Assembly: GCA_963744255.1 (NCBI GenBank) | Contig: CAVUSZ010000005.1 | Coordinates: forward strand, 43,069-107,068 | Source: DATEDA01 sp963744255 | GTDB lineage: Bacteria > Pseudomonadota > Gammaproteobacteria > Burkholderiales > SG8-39 | Length of the DNA stretch: 64,000 nt | Reading direction: 5' to 3' | Shown here: piece by piece, positions 53,953-63,033 of the stretch | Numbering within the stretch: the stretch's first letter is position 1 | Layout of the letters: every line of letters starts with the position of its first letter | The notes under the pieces: generated by a model | What the model saw: only the letters and a program-made list of their open reading frames with translations | Databases searched by the model: none | What the model was told of the DNA's origin: nothing | Position numbers and translations under genes: made by a program

Positions 53953-54033
53953 GCCCAACCATCCGATGCAGCGGACCGCTTCAAAGCGAGCTTTCGCTCG
54001 CTTCTTCGCGGCCGCTGATCGGGAGCGTTGGGC
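53953..54033 (+). other. attC site of cassette 2
   Basis: An 81-base palindrome with GCCCAAC and GTTGGGC ends. Left GATGCAGCGGACCGC pairs with right GCGGCCGCTGATC; a second hairpin, GCGAG-ctttCGCTCGC, forms the variable terminal structure. It is clearly related to attC1 only in the core sites, so the cassettes had different origins. Confidence 0.9.
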
Positions 54034-54095
54034 GTCACAAGGCCAAGCGTTGCCGGCCCACGCTTGAACCTCAAGGCCGCTACGCTTCATTTGAA

Positions 54096-54320
54096 ATGAC
54101 CCCGAACCAGCTTCGAGCCAAGCACGCTACGGCGGACCGCGTCCTCAGAGAAAGCGTGCGTGAGCGGAAAAGGCTGCAGGAGATAGGCCGGGTAGTCGGT
54201 CCAAGTATCGCGCAGTACACGCAACTCGCCCCGGAGGTGCATCGCATCCTGGACAAGTATCTGGACGAGAAGCGGGGCTTCTTCGCTGCGATATTTCGGG
54301 GCCGGTGTGGGAGCAGATGA
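54096..54320 (+). CDS. Cassette 3: small hypothetical protein
   Basis: A 74-residue frame after attC2 (MTPNQLRAKHATADRVLRES, then KRLQEIGRVVGPSIAQY), helical and charged, with no family I recognise. It lies in the expected place and orientation for a cassette gene and has an ATG 62 bases into the cassette, but no good ribosome-binding site. A frameshift into the next frame (54341) is possible, so the two may once have been one gene. Confidence 0.4.
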   Translation: MTPNQLRAKHATADRVLRESVRERKRLQEIGRVVGPSIAQYTQLAPEVHRILDKYLDEKRGFFAAIFRGRCGSR

Positions 54321-54340
54321 AGCCAAGCAGCGGAGCAAGA

Positions 54341-54601
54341 ATGACCGTAGCCGAGAAGGCTGTTCTTGTGCGGCTTGCAGAGATATTCTGAGAGGTACAG
54401 GAGGCAGCCACGCTCCTGCCGCCCCACCTGACACATGACGACCCCGCGAAGCGGTCCATGGTGCTCACCTCGCTTCTGTTGGTCTCCATTGAAGGCGTGG
54501 ACAACCTTTGGGAGCGCGCCATGGGGTACGGGGAGGCGCGAATCTCCCGCTGGCCATCGCCGGCGCTTCTCGGCGCTTGGCGTGGCATCGGCTGTGGGTA
54601 G
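54341..54601 (+). pseudogene. Cassette 3: second frame interrupted by TGA
   Basis: The frame MTVAEKAVLVRLAEIF meets TGA at codon 17 (54389-54391) and then continues sensibly as EVQEAATLLPPHLTHDDPAK and MVLTSLLLVSIEGVDNLWER to a TAG. One CGA-to-TGA change would explain it. The helical, hydrophobic pattern on both sides argues for a decayed real gene; function unknown. Confidence 0.4.
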
Positions 54602-54610
54602 GGACGTGAC

Positions 54611-54640
54611 GCCCAACCAGTTGCTGGAGCGGAAACGATC
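54611..54640 (+). other. Truncated attC-like sequence ending the cassette array
   Basis: GCCCAACCAGTTGCTGGAGC resembles the left side of attC2 (GCCCAACC, then GCAGCGGA), but no matching GTTGGGC right end occurs before the permease gene. It probably marks where the array was cut off. Confidence 0.5.
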
Positions 54641-54946
54641 TCCCGCCAGCTCTTGTGGCTGCGCCACCCATGGAGATCTGGCCAGAAGTCCCGATGTCGA
54701 GCAAATTGTCGTGAGGGCAATGCCGCCGCGAACATAGGTGCGCGCAGCGGCGCGGCGACAGTCTGCTTCGCGGTGGCAATTTGGTGTCTGTGTGCGTCGC
54801 TGTGGGTCGCGTACTGCCGACTGTCCTGAATCGGTGAACGGCCGGTCATGGCCGGGTCGCTGCCGTTCGGCAGGCCGCGCTTGACTGCTCCTTGATGGCC
54901 CGACAGCTGACCACCACGCCGTGTCCTTGACTTTGTCGACGCCCAA
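54641..54946. other. About 300 bases without a supported gene
   Basis: No credible reading frame, promoter or RNA was recognised between the broken attC and the permease gene. A long minus-strand frame here has shadow-like composition. GACGCCCAATC at 54939 is close to an attC core but has T where C is required. Confidence 0.4.
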
Positions 54947-56494
54947 TCAGACATCACCCGGGGCGCCGGGCTGTCCGCGCATGAGCACGACGCAGGTGAC
55001 GCCGAACATCGCATAGCCGAGCGCGACCAGCGGCGACACGGCCCAGCCGAGCTGCGCGCCGTGGATCAGGCCGACGAACGAGAGGATCGCGCCGGCGAAG
55101 GGCCCACGCGGCGGCGTGGCGCATCTGGTTGTCGATGACGTAGACCGCGATCGCGCCCAGCACCATGCCGGCCAGCACCGACCCGCCGCCCACCGACTCC
55201 AGGCCCTTGTAGAGCACGCCGAAGCCGGCGAGCTTGGCCAGCCCCACCGCGGCGGCGGAGGTGCCGGCCGCGCCGAGCGCGCCGTCGATCTGCGTCTTCG
55301 CCCACTCGGCGATGTTCGGGATCAGCGCCAGGATGATCGCCGGCGCGTGCTTCGCCGGCGAAGCCTGGAACGCCTGCGCGCCGATGACGAGGCCGATGTA
55401 GAGCAGGATCGGCAGGATCGCGACCAGCGGAATCAGCGCCAGCAGCAGCGCGGTGAGACCGAGGAAGCACACGAGCGCGATCGCGACCCCGGTGGCGAGC
55501 GAGTAGCCGATGCGCCCGCCGACCGCCTTCCAGCCCGGGTGGCCGATGTAGACCGCGGGCGGGAACGGGCTGCCGAGCATCGAGCCGACGACCGCGCCGA
55601 GCCCGTCGGCGAGCAGGATCTTGCGCAGGTTGTAGTTGTCGCCGGCGGCCGAGGCGCTCTCGACGTTGTTCATCGCCTCGGTGAAGTTGTAGATGCCGAG
55701 CGGGATCGCGGTGGCGAGCAGCGGCGCGACCTTGGCCAGCCCGGTCCAGACATCGGCCGAGAAGATCGGCAGGTGCAGGCCGAACTGCTCGAGCGACTTG
55801 CCCACCGCGGCCGGCTGCATGTAGTCGCTCCAGCCGGCGAGCGAGGCGATCCAGCCGATCGCCGAGCCGACGATCACGGCGACGAGCCCGCCGGGCAGGC
55901 CGCCCGGCAGCCGCACGTTCGCCGTCCAGGCGATCAGCACGATCGCAAAGCAGGCGAGGCCGATCCACGGCGTTTCCCACATCTGGAACGCCGGGCGCAT
56001 CGAGATGAAGGCGATCGAGATGCCGGCCAGCGTGCCGAGCATCGCCGCCCGCGGCGTCAGGGCGCGAAGCTGCGGCCCGACGAAGGCGCCGAGCAGCACG
56101 ATGACGCCGATGATGAAGCACCAGGCGAGTCCGGCGTGCCAGGCGAGCATCGGGTTCTTGGTCTCCAGGTACACCGGCAGCATGACCAGGAACACGACGA
56201 TGAACATGTGCGGCACGCTGGGGCCGTACGGCATCGCGGTGACGTCGCTGCGGCCCTCGGCCTTGCCGAGCTTCCATGCGAGATATGCGTAGAACAGGTT
56301 GCCGAGCGGCAGCGCGATGCCGAGCGCCGGCAGGATGCGCCCGAACACCGTGTCGGCGGGCAGTTGAACGACCCCCAGGCAGAGGCCGGTCAGGACGATC
56401 ACGTTGAGCAGTACGTTGGTGAACAGGCCGAAGAAGCCGTTCCAGTCGCCTGGGACCCAGAGCCGTACCGCACCTGCGTTGGTGCTGCGTTCAT
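54947..56494 (-). pseudogene. Nucleobase-type (NCS2-like) permease, two frameshifts
   Basis: About 515 residues with 12-13 membrane segments. Motifs such as AMPYGPSVPHMFIVVF, GIYNFTEAMNNVESASAAGD and GSPFPPAVYIGHPGWKA mark the xanthine/uracil-permease-like group. Corrections are needed near 56455 (MNAAPTQVRYG into LWVPGDWNGFFGLFTNVLLN) and near 55095 (HAAAW into FAGAILSFVGLIHGAQLGW), after which it ends PGAPGDV. Being last in the allH-F-G-K transcription unit, it may import the purine- or oxamate-related substrate of that pathway. Corrected ends are natural, so consensus error is likely. Confidence 0.78.
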
Positions 56495-56558
56495 TTCTTG
56501 TCCGTATTCATTGTAGCGTAGCGACATTCTCCGTCTCGTTGTGGTCGCGAGCCGACGA

Positions 56559-56944
56559 TCACCGCTGCGCTGCGGTGTAGGCGCGCCAGCCGCCGAATGC
56601 CGTGATCTCGCGCTGCCCCTCGCACAGGAAGGGCTCGCCCAGCACGCCCAGCACGATGGTGCCGTCCTTCAGCACGACCTTGCCGATCGCCAGCCCGGGC
56701 GGCTCGTTCTGCAGGATCGTCGCGAGGCCCGCGGCCGGGACGTCCCAGAGCTCGAGCGCCACGCGCGCGCCCGCGCCCGGCGTGCGCAGCATCGCCGGAT
56801 GTCGGTCGCCGATCGACCAGAGCCGATAGCACGGCGTCGGTCTCGTCCTCGCGCACGAACGTCGCGCCGACGGCGAGCATGTTGCGGGTTGAGCTCGAGG
56901 CCGCGCATCAGCGTGCCGTTGACCGCGAGCAGCGTCTTTTCCAT
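56559..56944 (-). pseudogene. Stand-alone allophanate-hydrolase C-terminal-domain protein, two frameshifts
   Basis: In corrected frame it reads MEKTLLAVNGTLMRGLELNP, then MLAVGATFVREDETDAV, YRLWSIGDRHPAML, VALELWDVPAAGLATIL and GEPFLCEGQREITAFGGWRAY. This is the gamma-glutamylcyclotransferase-like fold found as the C-terminal domain of allophanate hydrolase (AtzF), here as a separate ~128-residue protein. Its chemistry alone is not established; association with carbamoyl-phosphate enzymes suggests nitrogen release from ureido compounds. Shifts are needed near 56881 and 56835. Confidence 0.72.
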
Positions 56945-56954
56945 CGTCGATGAC

Positions 56955-57904
56955 TCAGCCTTCGATCCAGGTGCCGGTGTCGCCGTGCAAGCGCGCGCTC
57001 GATGTTCTCGGCGTTGGTGATCACGCCGCGCCCGCCGGGGCGGCGCTTGACGAAGCTGAGCAGGGCCTCGATCTTCGGGCCCATGCTGCCGGCGCCGAAG
57101 TGCCCCTCGGCCGCATAGGCTTCGGCCTGCGCGACGCTGATCCTGTCGAGCCACTCCTCGCCGGGCTGGCCGAAGCGGATCGCCACGCGGGCCACGCCGG
57201 TCGGGATCATCAGCAGCTCGGCGTTCATCTCGATCGCCAGCAGCGCCGAGGCGCGGTCCTTGTCGATCACGGCCTCGACCCCGCGCAGCTCGCCGCCGGC
57301 GAGCTCCTCGACGGCGATGCCGCCGCCGCCGCAGGCGATGATCAGCACGCCCTCGCGCGCCAGGCGCTCGATGATCGGCGCCTCGATCACGCGCACCGGC
57401 TGCGGCGACGCGATCGCGCGCCGCCAACCGCGGTTGCCGTCCTGCATCACCGTCCAGCCGAGCTCGGCGGCGAGCTGGCGGGCGACCTCCTCGGTCATGA
57501 ACGAGCCGATCGGCTTGTCGGGTTGCGCGAACGCCGGATCGCGACGATCGACCAGCGTCTGCGTGACCAGCGTGACGACCGGGATGCGGATGCCGCGGCG
57601 CGACAGCGCATTGCCGAGCGCGTTCTGGAACATGAAGCCGATCGCGCCCTGCGTGTCGCCGACCGCGTACTGCACCGGGACCGTCGGCACCTGTCCGTCG
57701 GCGATCTCCGAGCGGCGCAGGATGAAGCCGACCTGCGGGCCGTTGCCGTGCGTCAGCACGACGTTCCAGCCCGCACCGATCATGGTCGCGACGTGCGTCG
57801 GCGGTTTCGCACACCGCGTCGTACTGGTCGGCGAGCGCCATGTGCCGGTCGTCGAGGATCAACGCGTTGCCGCCGACGGCAACCACTGCAAGTGGCTTGG
57901 TCAT
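56955..57904 (-). pseudogene. allK: Carbamate kinase, two frameshifts
   Basis: The start MTKPLAVVAVGGNALILDDR and the body THGNGPQVGFILRRSE, IACGGGGIAVEE, VIDKDRASALLA and GSMGPKIEALLSFV are carbamate kinase, which makes ATP from carbamoyl phosphate. Frame changes are needed near 57795 (CETA into ATMIGAGWNVVLTHG) and 56980 (NIERA into LHGDTGTWIEG). The start ATG overlaps the presumed allG stop. It matches the YbcF/AllK role in E. coli, the last energy-yielding step of anaerobic allantoin use. Confidence 0.82.
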
Positions 57905-59379
57905 GGCTGCACCTGGCGCTTCGCGCCTCTTTCGCCGCGGGCGAGCTGCCTCGGGCGGCCCGACGGCTCTCGCCTCGCCGACGCTGCGCGCCAGCGCCTT
58001 CACCGCCGCCGTGAAGCATGCCATCGGCGCGGTCGTGACGCCAGCGCCGATCTGGCCGACGCCGGCCTGGCGGTGCGCGATGCCGCTGTTGATGACCGGC
58101 AGGACGCCGCTGTCGACCACCTTGCGCGCGTCGATGCCGACGGCGGCGGCGGCGAAGTCGAGCGCCGGCAGAGTGAACGACGGATTGGCGCCGAGCGTGA
58201 TGGCGCGCATGCGCAGGCTGTGGTGGATGGCATCGGTCGGCGTGCCGCCGACGAACTTGACGATCGCCGGCGCCGCGGCCATCGCGAAGCCGCCGACGCC
58301 GGCGGTCTCGGTGATCGCCGAGTCGCCGAGATCGGCGGCGGCGTCGGCGATCGAATAGCCGGGGAAGTAGAGCCCGTCGACCGGATTGGCGGGCGCTTCG
58401 AACCAGCTGTCGCCGGTTCCCGACAGGCGCACGCCGAAGTTGACGCCGTTGCGCGCCATCGCCGTCACCATCGAGCTGCCCGCGACGCCCGCCGCCGCGT
58501 CGCACATCGCCTTGCTCGCCGCCATCGACAGGTTGAGAAAGAAGTGGTCGTTGCCGGCGACGAACGCCAGCGCCGCCGCGCGTCGTCGCGCGCCACGTCG
58601 GCGTCGATCAGCGCCGGCGCGATGCGCTTGATGAAGAGCGCGGTCGCCGCGACGTTGCGGTTGTGGACCTCGTCGCCCATGTTGATCGCCTGCGCCATGA
58701 GCGGCTTCAGCTCGACGCCGCCGGTGCGCGCGAACACCGCGCGCAGCGTCGGCGCGACGGTGGCGGCGATCGTGTGCAAGCGGGCGATGACCTCCGGCCC
58801 GTTCGCGCCGAAGCGCAGCACCTTGCCGAGTCCTTCGTTGAAATTGCAGTACGCACGATTGCCCGCCGCCTTGTTCTCGACCACGAAGACCGGCATCGAC
58901 GGGCTGATGATGCCGGCCATCGGCCCGACCGCGCCGTGGTGGTGGCAGGGCTCGAGCTCGACGCCGCCGCGCTCGACGAGACGCTCGGCAGCGTCGACCG
59001 AATCGGCCCAGCCTTCGAGCAGGACGGCGCCGAGCACGGCGCCTTGCATCGGCCCGCACATCTCGGCCCAGGCGATCGGCGGACCCGCGTGCACGATCAG
59101 CGCGCCGACCGCCCGCCATGCCGGGCAGCGCGTCGCGCGCGTCGGCCACGCCGGTCAGCACCGGGTTGGCGGCGATGAAACGCGCGAGTGCGGTGGCGTT
59201 GGCGGCTTCGACGAGCGGGTGAGCGAGCGTTTCGGCGAGCGCCCATCCTCCCACACGATCGCCTTGCGCGGGTGGCTGCCACTCAGCGCGACGCATCGTC
59301 CGCCGGCGGCGACGATGTCGTCGCCGAAGCCCTTGAGGCCGACGTTGACGACGGTCAGCGTCTCCTTGAACAGTGTCAT
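57901..59379 (-). pseudogene. allG: Oxamate carbamoyltransferase subunit AllG (YlbE, DUF1116), four or more frameshifts
   Basis: From MTLFKETLTVVNVGLKGFGDD the corrected protein passes WQPPAQGDRVGGWALAETL, HAGPPIAWAEMCGPMQGAVLG, FNEGLGKVLRFGANG, GNDHFFLNLSMAASKAMCD and FPGYSIADAAADLGDSAITE, the DUF1116 family. Shifts fall near 59290, 59110, 58590 and 57930. In E. coli the FdrA, YlbE and YlbF proteins together form oxamate carbamoyltransferase (AllFGH). The ATG overlaps the corrected allF stop and the corrected end overlaps the allK start, so gene boundaries are intact. Confidence 0.8.
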
Positions 59380-60974
59380 GGCGGCATCGCTGTGTTCCTA
59401 ACGCTCGGCGGCGCCGGACGCGCGGCGAGCTGCGCCGCCAGCTCCGCCGCCAGCTCTGCCGCCTCGACATTGCTGTCGACGATCACGGCGCCGGCGGCTT
59501 CCAGCTCGCGCACCTGCGCCGCCTTGTCCTGCGGGTCGCCGTCGGTGCCGCAGACATGGCCGATCAGGGCGAGCGTGCGCCCCTGTGCGCGCGCCTCGCG
59601 CTGCGCGTCTGCCAGGGCCTGCGCCAGCCCGCGCGCCGGATTCTCGTGCGCAGCCGAAGCCCAGCACGACGTCGAACAGGATCGCCGCCGTTTGCGGATC
59701 GGCGCCCTGCGTGCGCACTGCCGCGTCGCGCAGCAGCGGGTCGATCATCGGGTGCGGGCGCCCGCGCGTGTAGTCGTCGTCGCCGAGGTCGAGGAACACA
59801 TGGCCGTCGAAGCGGCCGTCGAACGTCGCGGCGCCCTTGGCCGGCGCGTTCGAGCTGCACGCCAGCCCGCGCGCGATGAACGCCAGCTGCGCCTCGTAGC
59901 AGAACGTGCCGCCGGTGAACAGCCCGCGCACGGCCGTTTGCGTCGGTGCCATCGCTGCCGCGCGCTGTGCGACGAAGGCGAGCGCGGCGTCGCCCGGCGC
60001 TGCCGCGGATGCTCGGCGGCGCGCTCGCCGCGGGCGAGCGCGACAGCGAGGTCGGCCGCCTGGCGCAGCGAGCCGGCGCGCGAACACGCCGGCGGCGCAT
60101 GCGCTCGGGCGCGGCACCGAGGAAGTGGATGACGACCGGCTTGCCGGCGGCGCCGGCCGCATCCTCGATCCGGCGCGCGATGGCTGGCGCAGGCGGCTTG
60201 GAGATCAGCACGATCACGCGCGTGTCCGGGTCGTCTGCCAGCGCGGCGAGCCCCTGCAGCATCGTGATGCCGCCGATCTCCTCCTTCAGGTCGCGGCCGC
60301 CCGTGCCGAGCGCCTGCGAGACGCCGCCGCCCAGGTTGTGGATGCGGCACGTGACCTCCTGCAGCCCGGTGCCGGAGGCGGCGACGAGACCGATGTCGCC
60401 GCGCCGCACGACGTTGGCGAAGCCGAGCGGAACGCCGTTGATGATCGCCGTGCCGCAATCCGGGCCCATCACGAGCAGGTCCTTGGCGCGCGCGGCGGTC
60501 TTGATCGCGCGCTCCTCGGCGATCGAGACGTTGTCGGAGAACAGCATCACATGCTTGCCGAGCGCGAGCGCCTTCATCGCCTCCGCGCCGGCATAGTCGC
60601 CCGGCACGGAGATCAGCACGAGGTCTGCGTCTGGGTTGGCTTCGACGCCAGTGCGATGCTCGTCAGCGGCGGCGCGAACGCTGCCGCGTCGCCGTCGCCT
60701 GCGCGCCCGCTGATTGCAGCATCGCCTCGGCCGCGTCGATCGCGGCGTCGCACGCGTCGGCGTCGCCGCGCACGACGACGAGAAGGTCGGAGGGCGAGGC
60801 CTGCGTGTCGATCGAGAGATCCGCGTCCTGCAATTGCGCCAGGTTGGCCGGAGTCGCCATCAGGCAGGACGCCTGCGCGACGCCGTCGCGCTCGCGCAGC
60901 GCGCGCCCATCTGCATCAGCGTCACCGAATCCTTGTAGAGATTCGCGAAGATCTTGAATCTCGTCGCTGCTCAT
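59376..60974 (-). pseudogene. allF: Oxamate carbamoyltransferase subunit AllF (FdrA), six or so frameshifts
   Basis: Corrected reading gives KIFANLYKDSVTLMQMGA, LRERDGVAQASCLMATPANL, SDLLVVVRGDADACDAAI, ADLVLISVPGDYAGAEAMKA, VMGPDCGTAIINGVPLGFAN, SGTGLQEVTCRIHNLGGGVS and ALIGHVCGTDGDPQDKAAQV, the succinyl-CoA-ligase-like FdrA protein. Shifts fall near 60960, 60905, 60675, 60050, 60020 and 59645. The end, RPAPPSVRNTAMPP, stops in an ATGA overlap with allG. Related to acyl-CoA synthetases by fold, but its role here is carbamoyl transfer with AllG and AllH. Confidence 0.8.
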
Positions 60975-61853
60975 GCGGCGGCGCGTGGAAGTTGCGGGCA
61001 ACCAGGCGAGGAGCCCGGCCAGCAAACCGCTCACGGTGTCGGCGCCGGAGGTGGCGCCGACTGCGAGCGCGCGACGCAGCGCTGCCTCGACACGTCGCGC
61101 CGTCCTCGCGCAGAGCAGGGCATTGCGCAGGCGAGCAGCGGCTCCGTGTAGTGGCCGGCGGCGGCGAGGCGCAGGCAGTGGGCGGCGATCGGCGTCGTCC
61201 GCTCTGTGCGCGAGGCGACCGCTGCGGCCAACGCGCTGGAAGCGGCGCCGCCGTTCGTCGCCTCGAACGAGCGCGTCGAGGCCGGCGGCCAGGCCGACCA
61301 GGAAGTCGTCGCCTGCCGGCGTCAGACCTTCGCCCCAGCCGATCAGGCCGACCGCGCGCTCCGCGCACTCGCGATCGAGGGCGCGGCAAGCATCGCCGAG
61401 CGCGGCGATCACGGGCGCGCCGGCGGCGTCGAGCACGTTGCGGTGCGTCGCGCGTCGCTGCGCAGACGCAGCCGGCGTTGCGCAGGTGCGCCTCGATGCG
61501 CGCCGACGGCAGCGACGGACCCGGTCGGCGGGACGCCAGACGCTCGCGTGCAGCAACGAAGCTCGACGCGGCGTGTGCGCGGCGAACCCTGCGGGCGTCG
61601 ACGCGCTCGCCGACCTCGAAGTGGTCGCGCAGGTCGCCCGGCGCGCCGCGCGCGAGGCGCAGCGTCGTCGGGCCGTTGCCGGCGCCGAAGCGCACAGGGT
61701 CAGCAGCGTGTCGTCGCATGCCAGATTGCAGGCCTGCGCGAAGACACTGTGCACGCGGCCGGCGAATCCGCGGGCGGCACGAGGTAGCCGATCGAATCGA
61801 CGGCAAGGTCTGGGCGCCTCGTGCTCGCGCGCGCGTACGTCAGGATCTTGCAC
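60971..61853 (-). pseudogene. allH: Oxamate carbamoyltransferase subunit AllH (YlbF, DUF2877), several frameshifts
   Basis: Recognisable parts are GFAGRVHSVFAQACNLACDD, then VGLIGWGEGLTPAGDDFLVG and AVGATSGADTVSGLLAGLLA, which are the DUF2877 signature. At least four single-base corrections are needed, and the start (GTG at 61853 or a codon close by) is uncertain. The corrected end overlaps the allF ATG. It is the first gene of the minus-strand operon and completes the AllFGH set. Confidence 0.72.
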
Positions 61854-62004
61854 CCGTTCAGAAGAATCTCGGCGGGACGGGTGGCTGCGCCGACTGGACG
61901 GACATGGCCGCGAATGAAGTCATGAGCAATCCGGTTGGGACGCGAGCGGCGACCGTAGCACAGCGCGTGATGCGGGTCAAAACGGGACCTCGAAACGCGG
62001 CAGC

Positions 62005-62016
62005 GCGCAATTGCGC
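62005..62016. promoter_or_regulatory. Palindrome in the divergent allH/SDR intergenic region
   Basis: The perfect palindrome GCGCAATTGCGC lies in the 290-base gap between the divergent transcription units and could be an operator shared by both. No clear -35/-10 pair was identified in 61854-62142. Confidence 0.35.
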
Positions 62017-62142
62017 AGCGCGTGCCGCGTCACGTCTCCGGAAGGATCGATACCAGACATCGTTCGTCGGTTGCATGCCCGCGGCGGTCGGGTGTACGTT
62101 TGGCAGACGCTCAGCATTCACGAACCAAACAGGAGAGCCGAC

Positions 62143-62908
62143 ATGGATCTCGGACTCAAGGGCAAGCGAGCAGTCGTCACCGGCGGTGGTAGTCGCGGAA
62201 TCGGCCGGGCCATCGCCGAGTGTTTCGCCGCCGAAGGGGCGAACGTCTCGATATGCGCGCGCAAGGCCGACGAGGTGGCCGCGGCCGTCGCGGCCTTGAA
62301 CGCGAAGGGAGTCAAGGCCTTCGGGCGCGCACTCGACGTCGCCGACGCGCCGGCATTGAGCGCTTGGATCGCGTCGGCCGCCGGTGAGCTGGGCGGCATC
62401 GACGCGCTGGTGTGCAACGTGAGCGCGCTGGCGGTCGGCGATTCGGCGGACTCCTGGGAGAAGACCTTTCGTACCGACATGATGATGCACACCGTCAACG
62501 CAATCGCCGGTGCGGTGCCGTTTCTCGAGAAGTCCGCGAGCGGCTCGATCGTGGTGATCTCGAGCGTCTCCAGGCTTCGAGGTGGACTTTGCCGCCGGCT
62601 CCTATGGCGCGATCAAGGCGGCGCTGATCCACTACGCGAAGGGCTTGAGCCGGCAACTCGTCAGCAAGGGCATCCGCGTGAACTGCATCTCGCCGGGCAA
62701 TACCTACTTCGACGGGGGCATCTGGCAGACGATCGAGAAGAAGCATGCCCCGACCTCTACAACTCGACGCTCGAAGTCGAATCCGACGGGCAAGTTCGGG
62801 ACGCCCGAGGAAGTGGCCCGTGGCGTCGTGTTCATTTCGAGCCCGGCCGCGAGCCGCATTTCCGGCACCAACCTGGTGATCGACGGCGCGCTTACCGTGG
62901 CCGTCTAG
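62143..62908 (+). pseudogene. Short-chain dehydrogenase/reductase, three frameshifts
   Basis: After AGGAGA the ATG opens MDLGLKGKRAVVTGGGSRGIG, an SDR with cofactor motif GGGSRGIG. The frame breaks near 62565 (ISSVS into FEVDFAAGSYGAIKAALIHY, which holds the Tyr and Lys) and twice around 62748-62790, where HAP should continue DLYNSTLEV before NPTGKFGTPEEVARG. The corrected length of about 255 residues is normal. It is co-directional with the formamidase gene and divergent from the all operon; a hydroxy-acid or acyl substrate is likely but unknown. Confidence 0.8.
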
Positions 62909-63033
62909 GAGTTCCAGTCGATGAGACATGCCGTGTCGACCTGTCTGTGGCGGGCCAAGCGCCGCGCCGCTCGCAAGCCGGCCCGCATCGCCTCGGGGGA
63001 TCGAGCGACGTATTCGTCGGGCGAGGGGCTCCG

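Noticed and set aside
54080..54946. A 288-codon minus-strand frame opposite the third cassette
   Set aside because: Composition is that of a shadow, with no recognisable motif or ribosome-binding site, and it runs across the broken attC.
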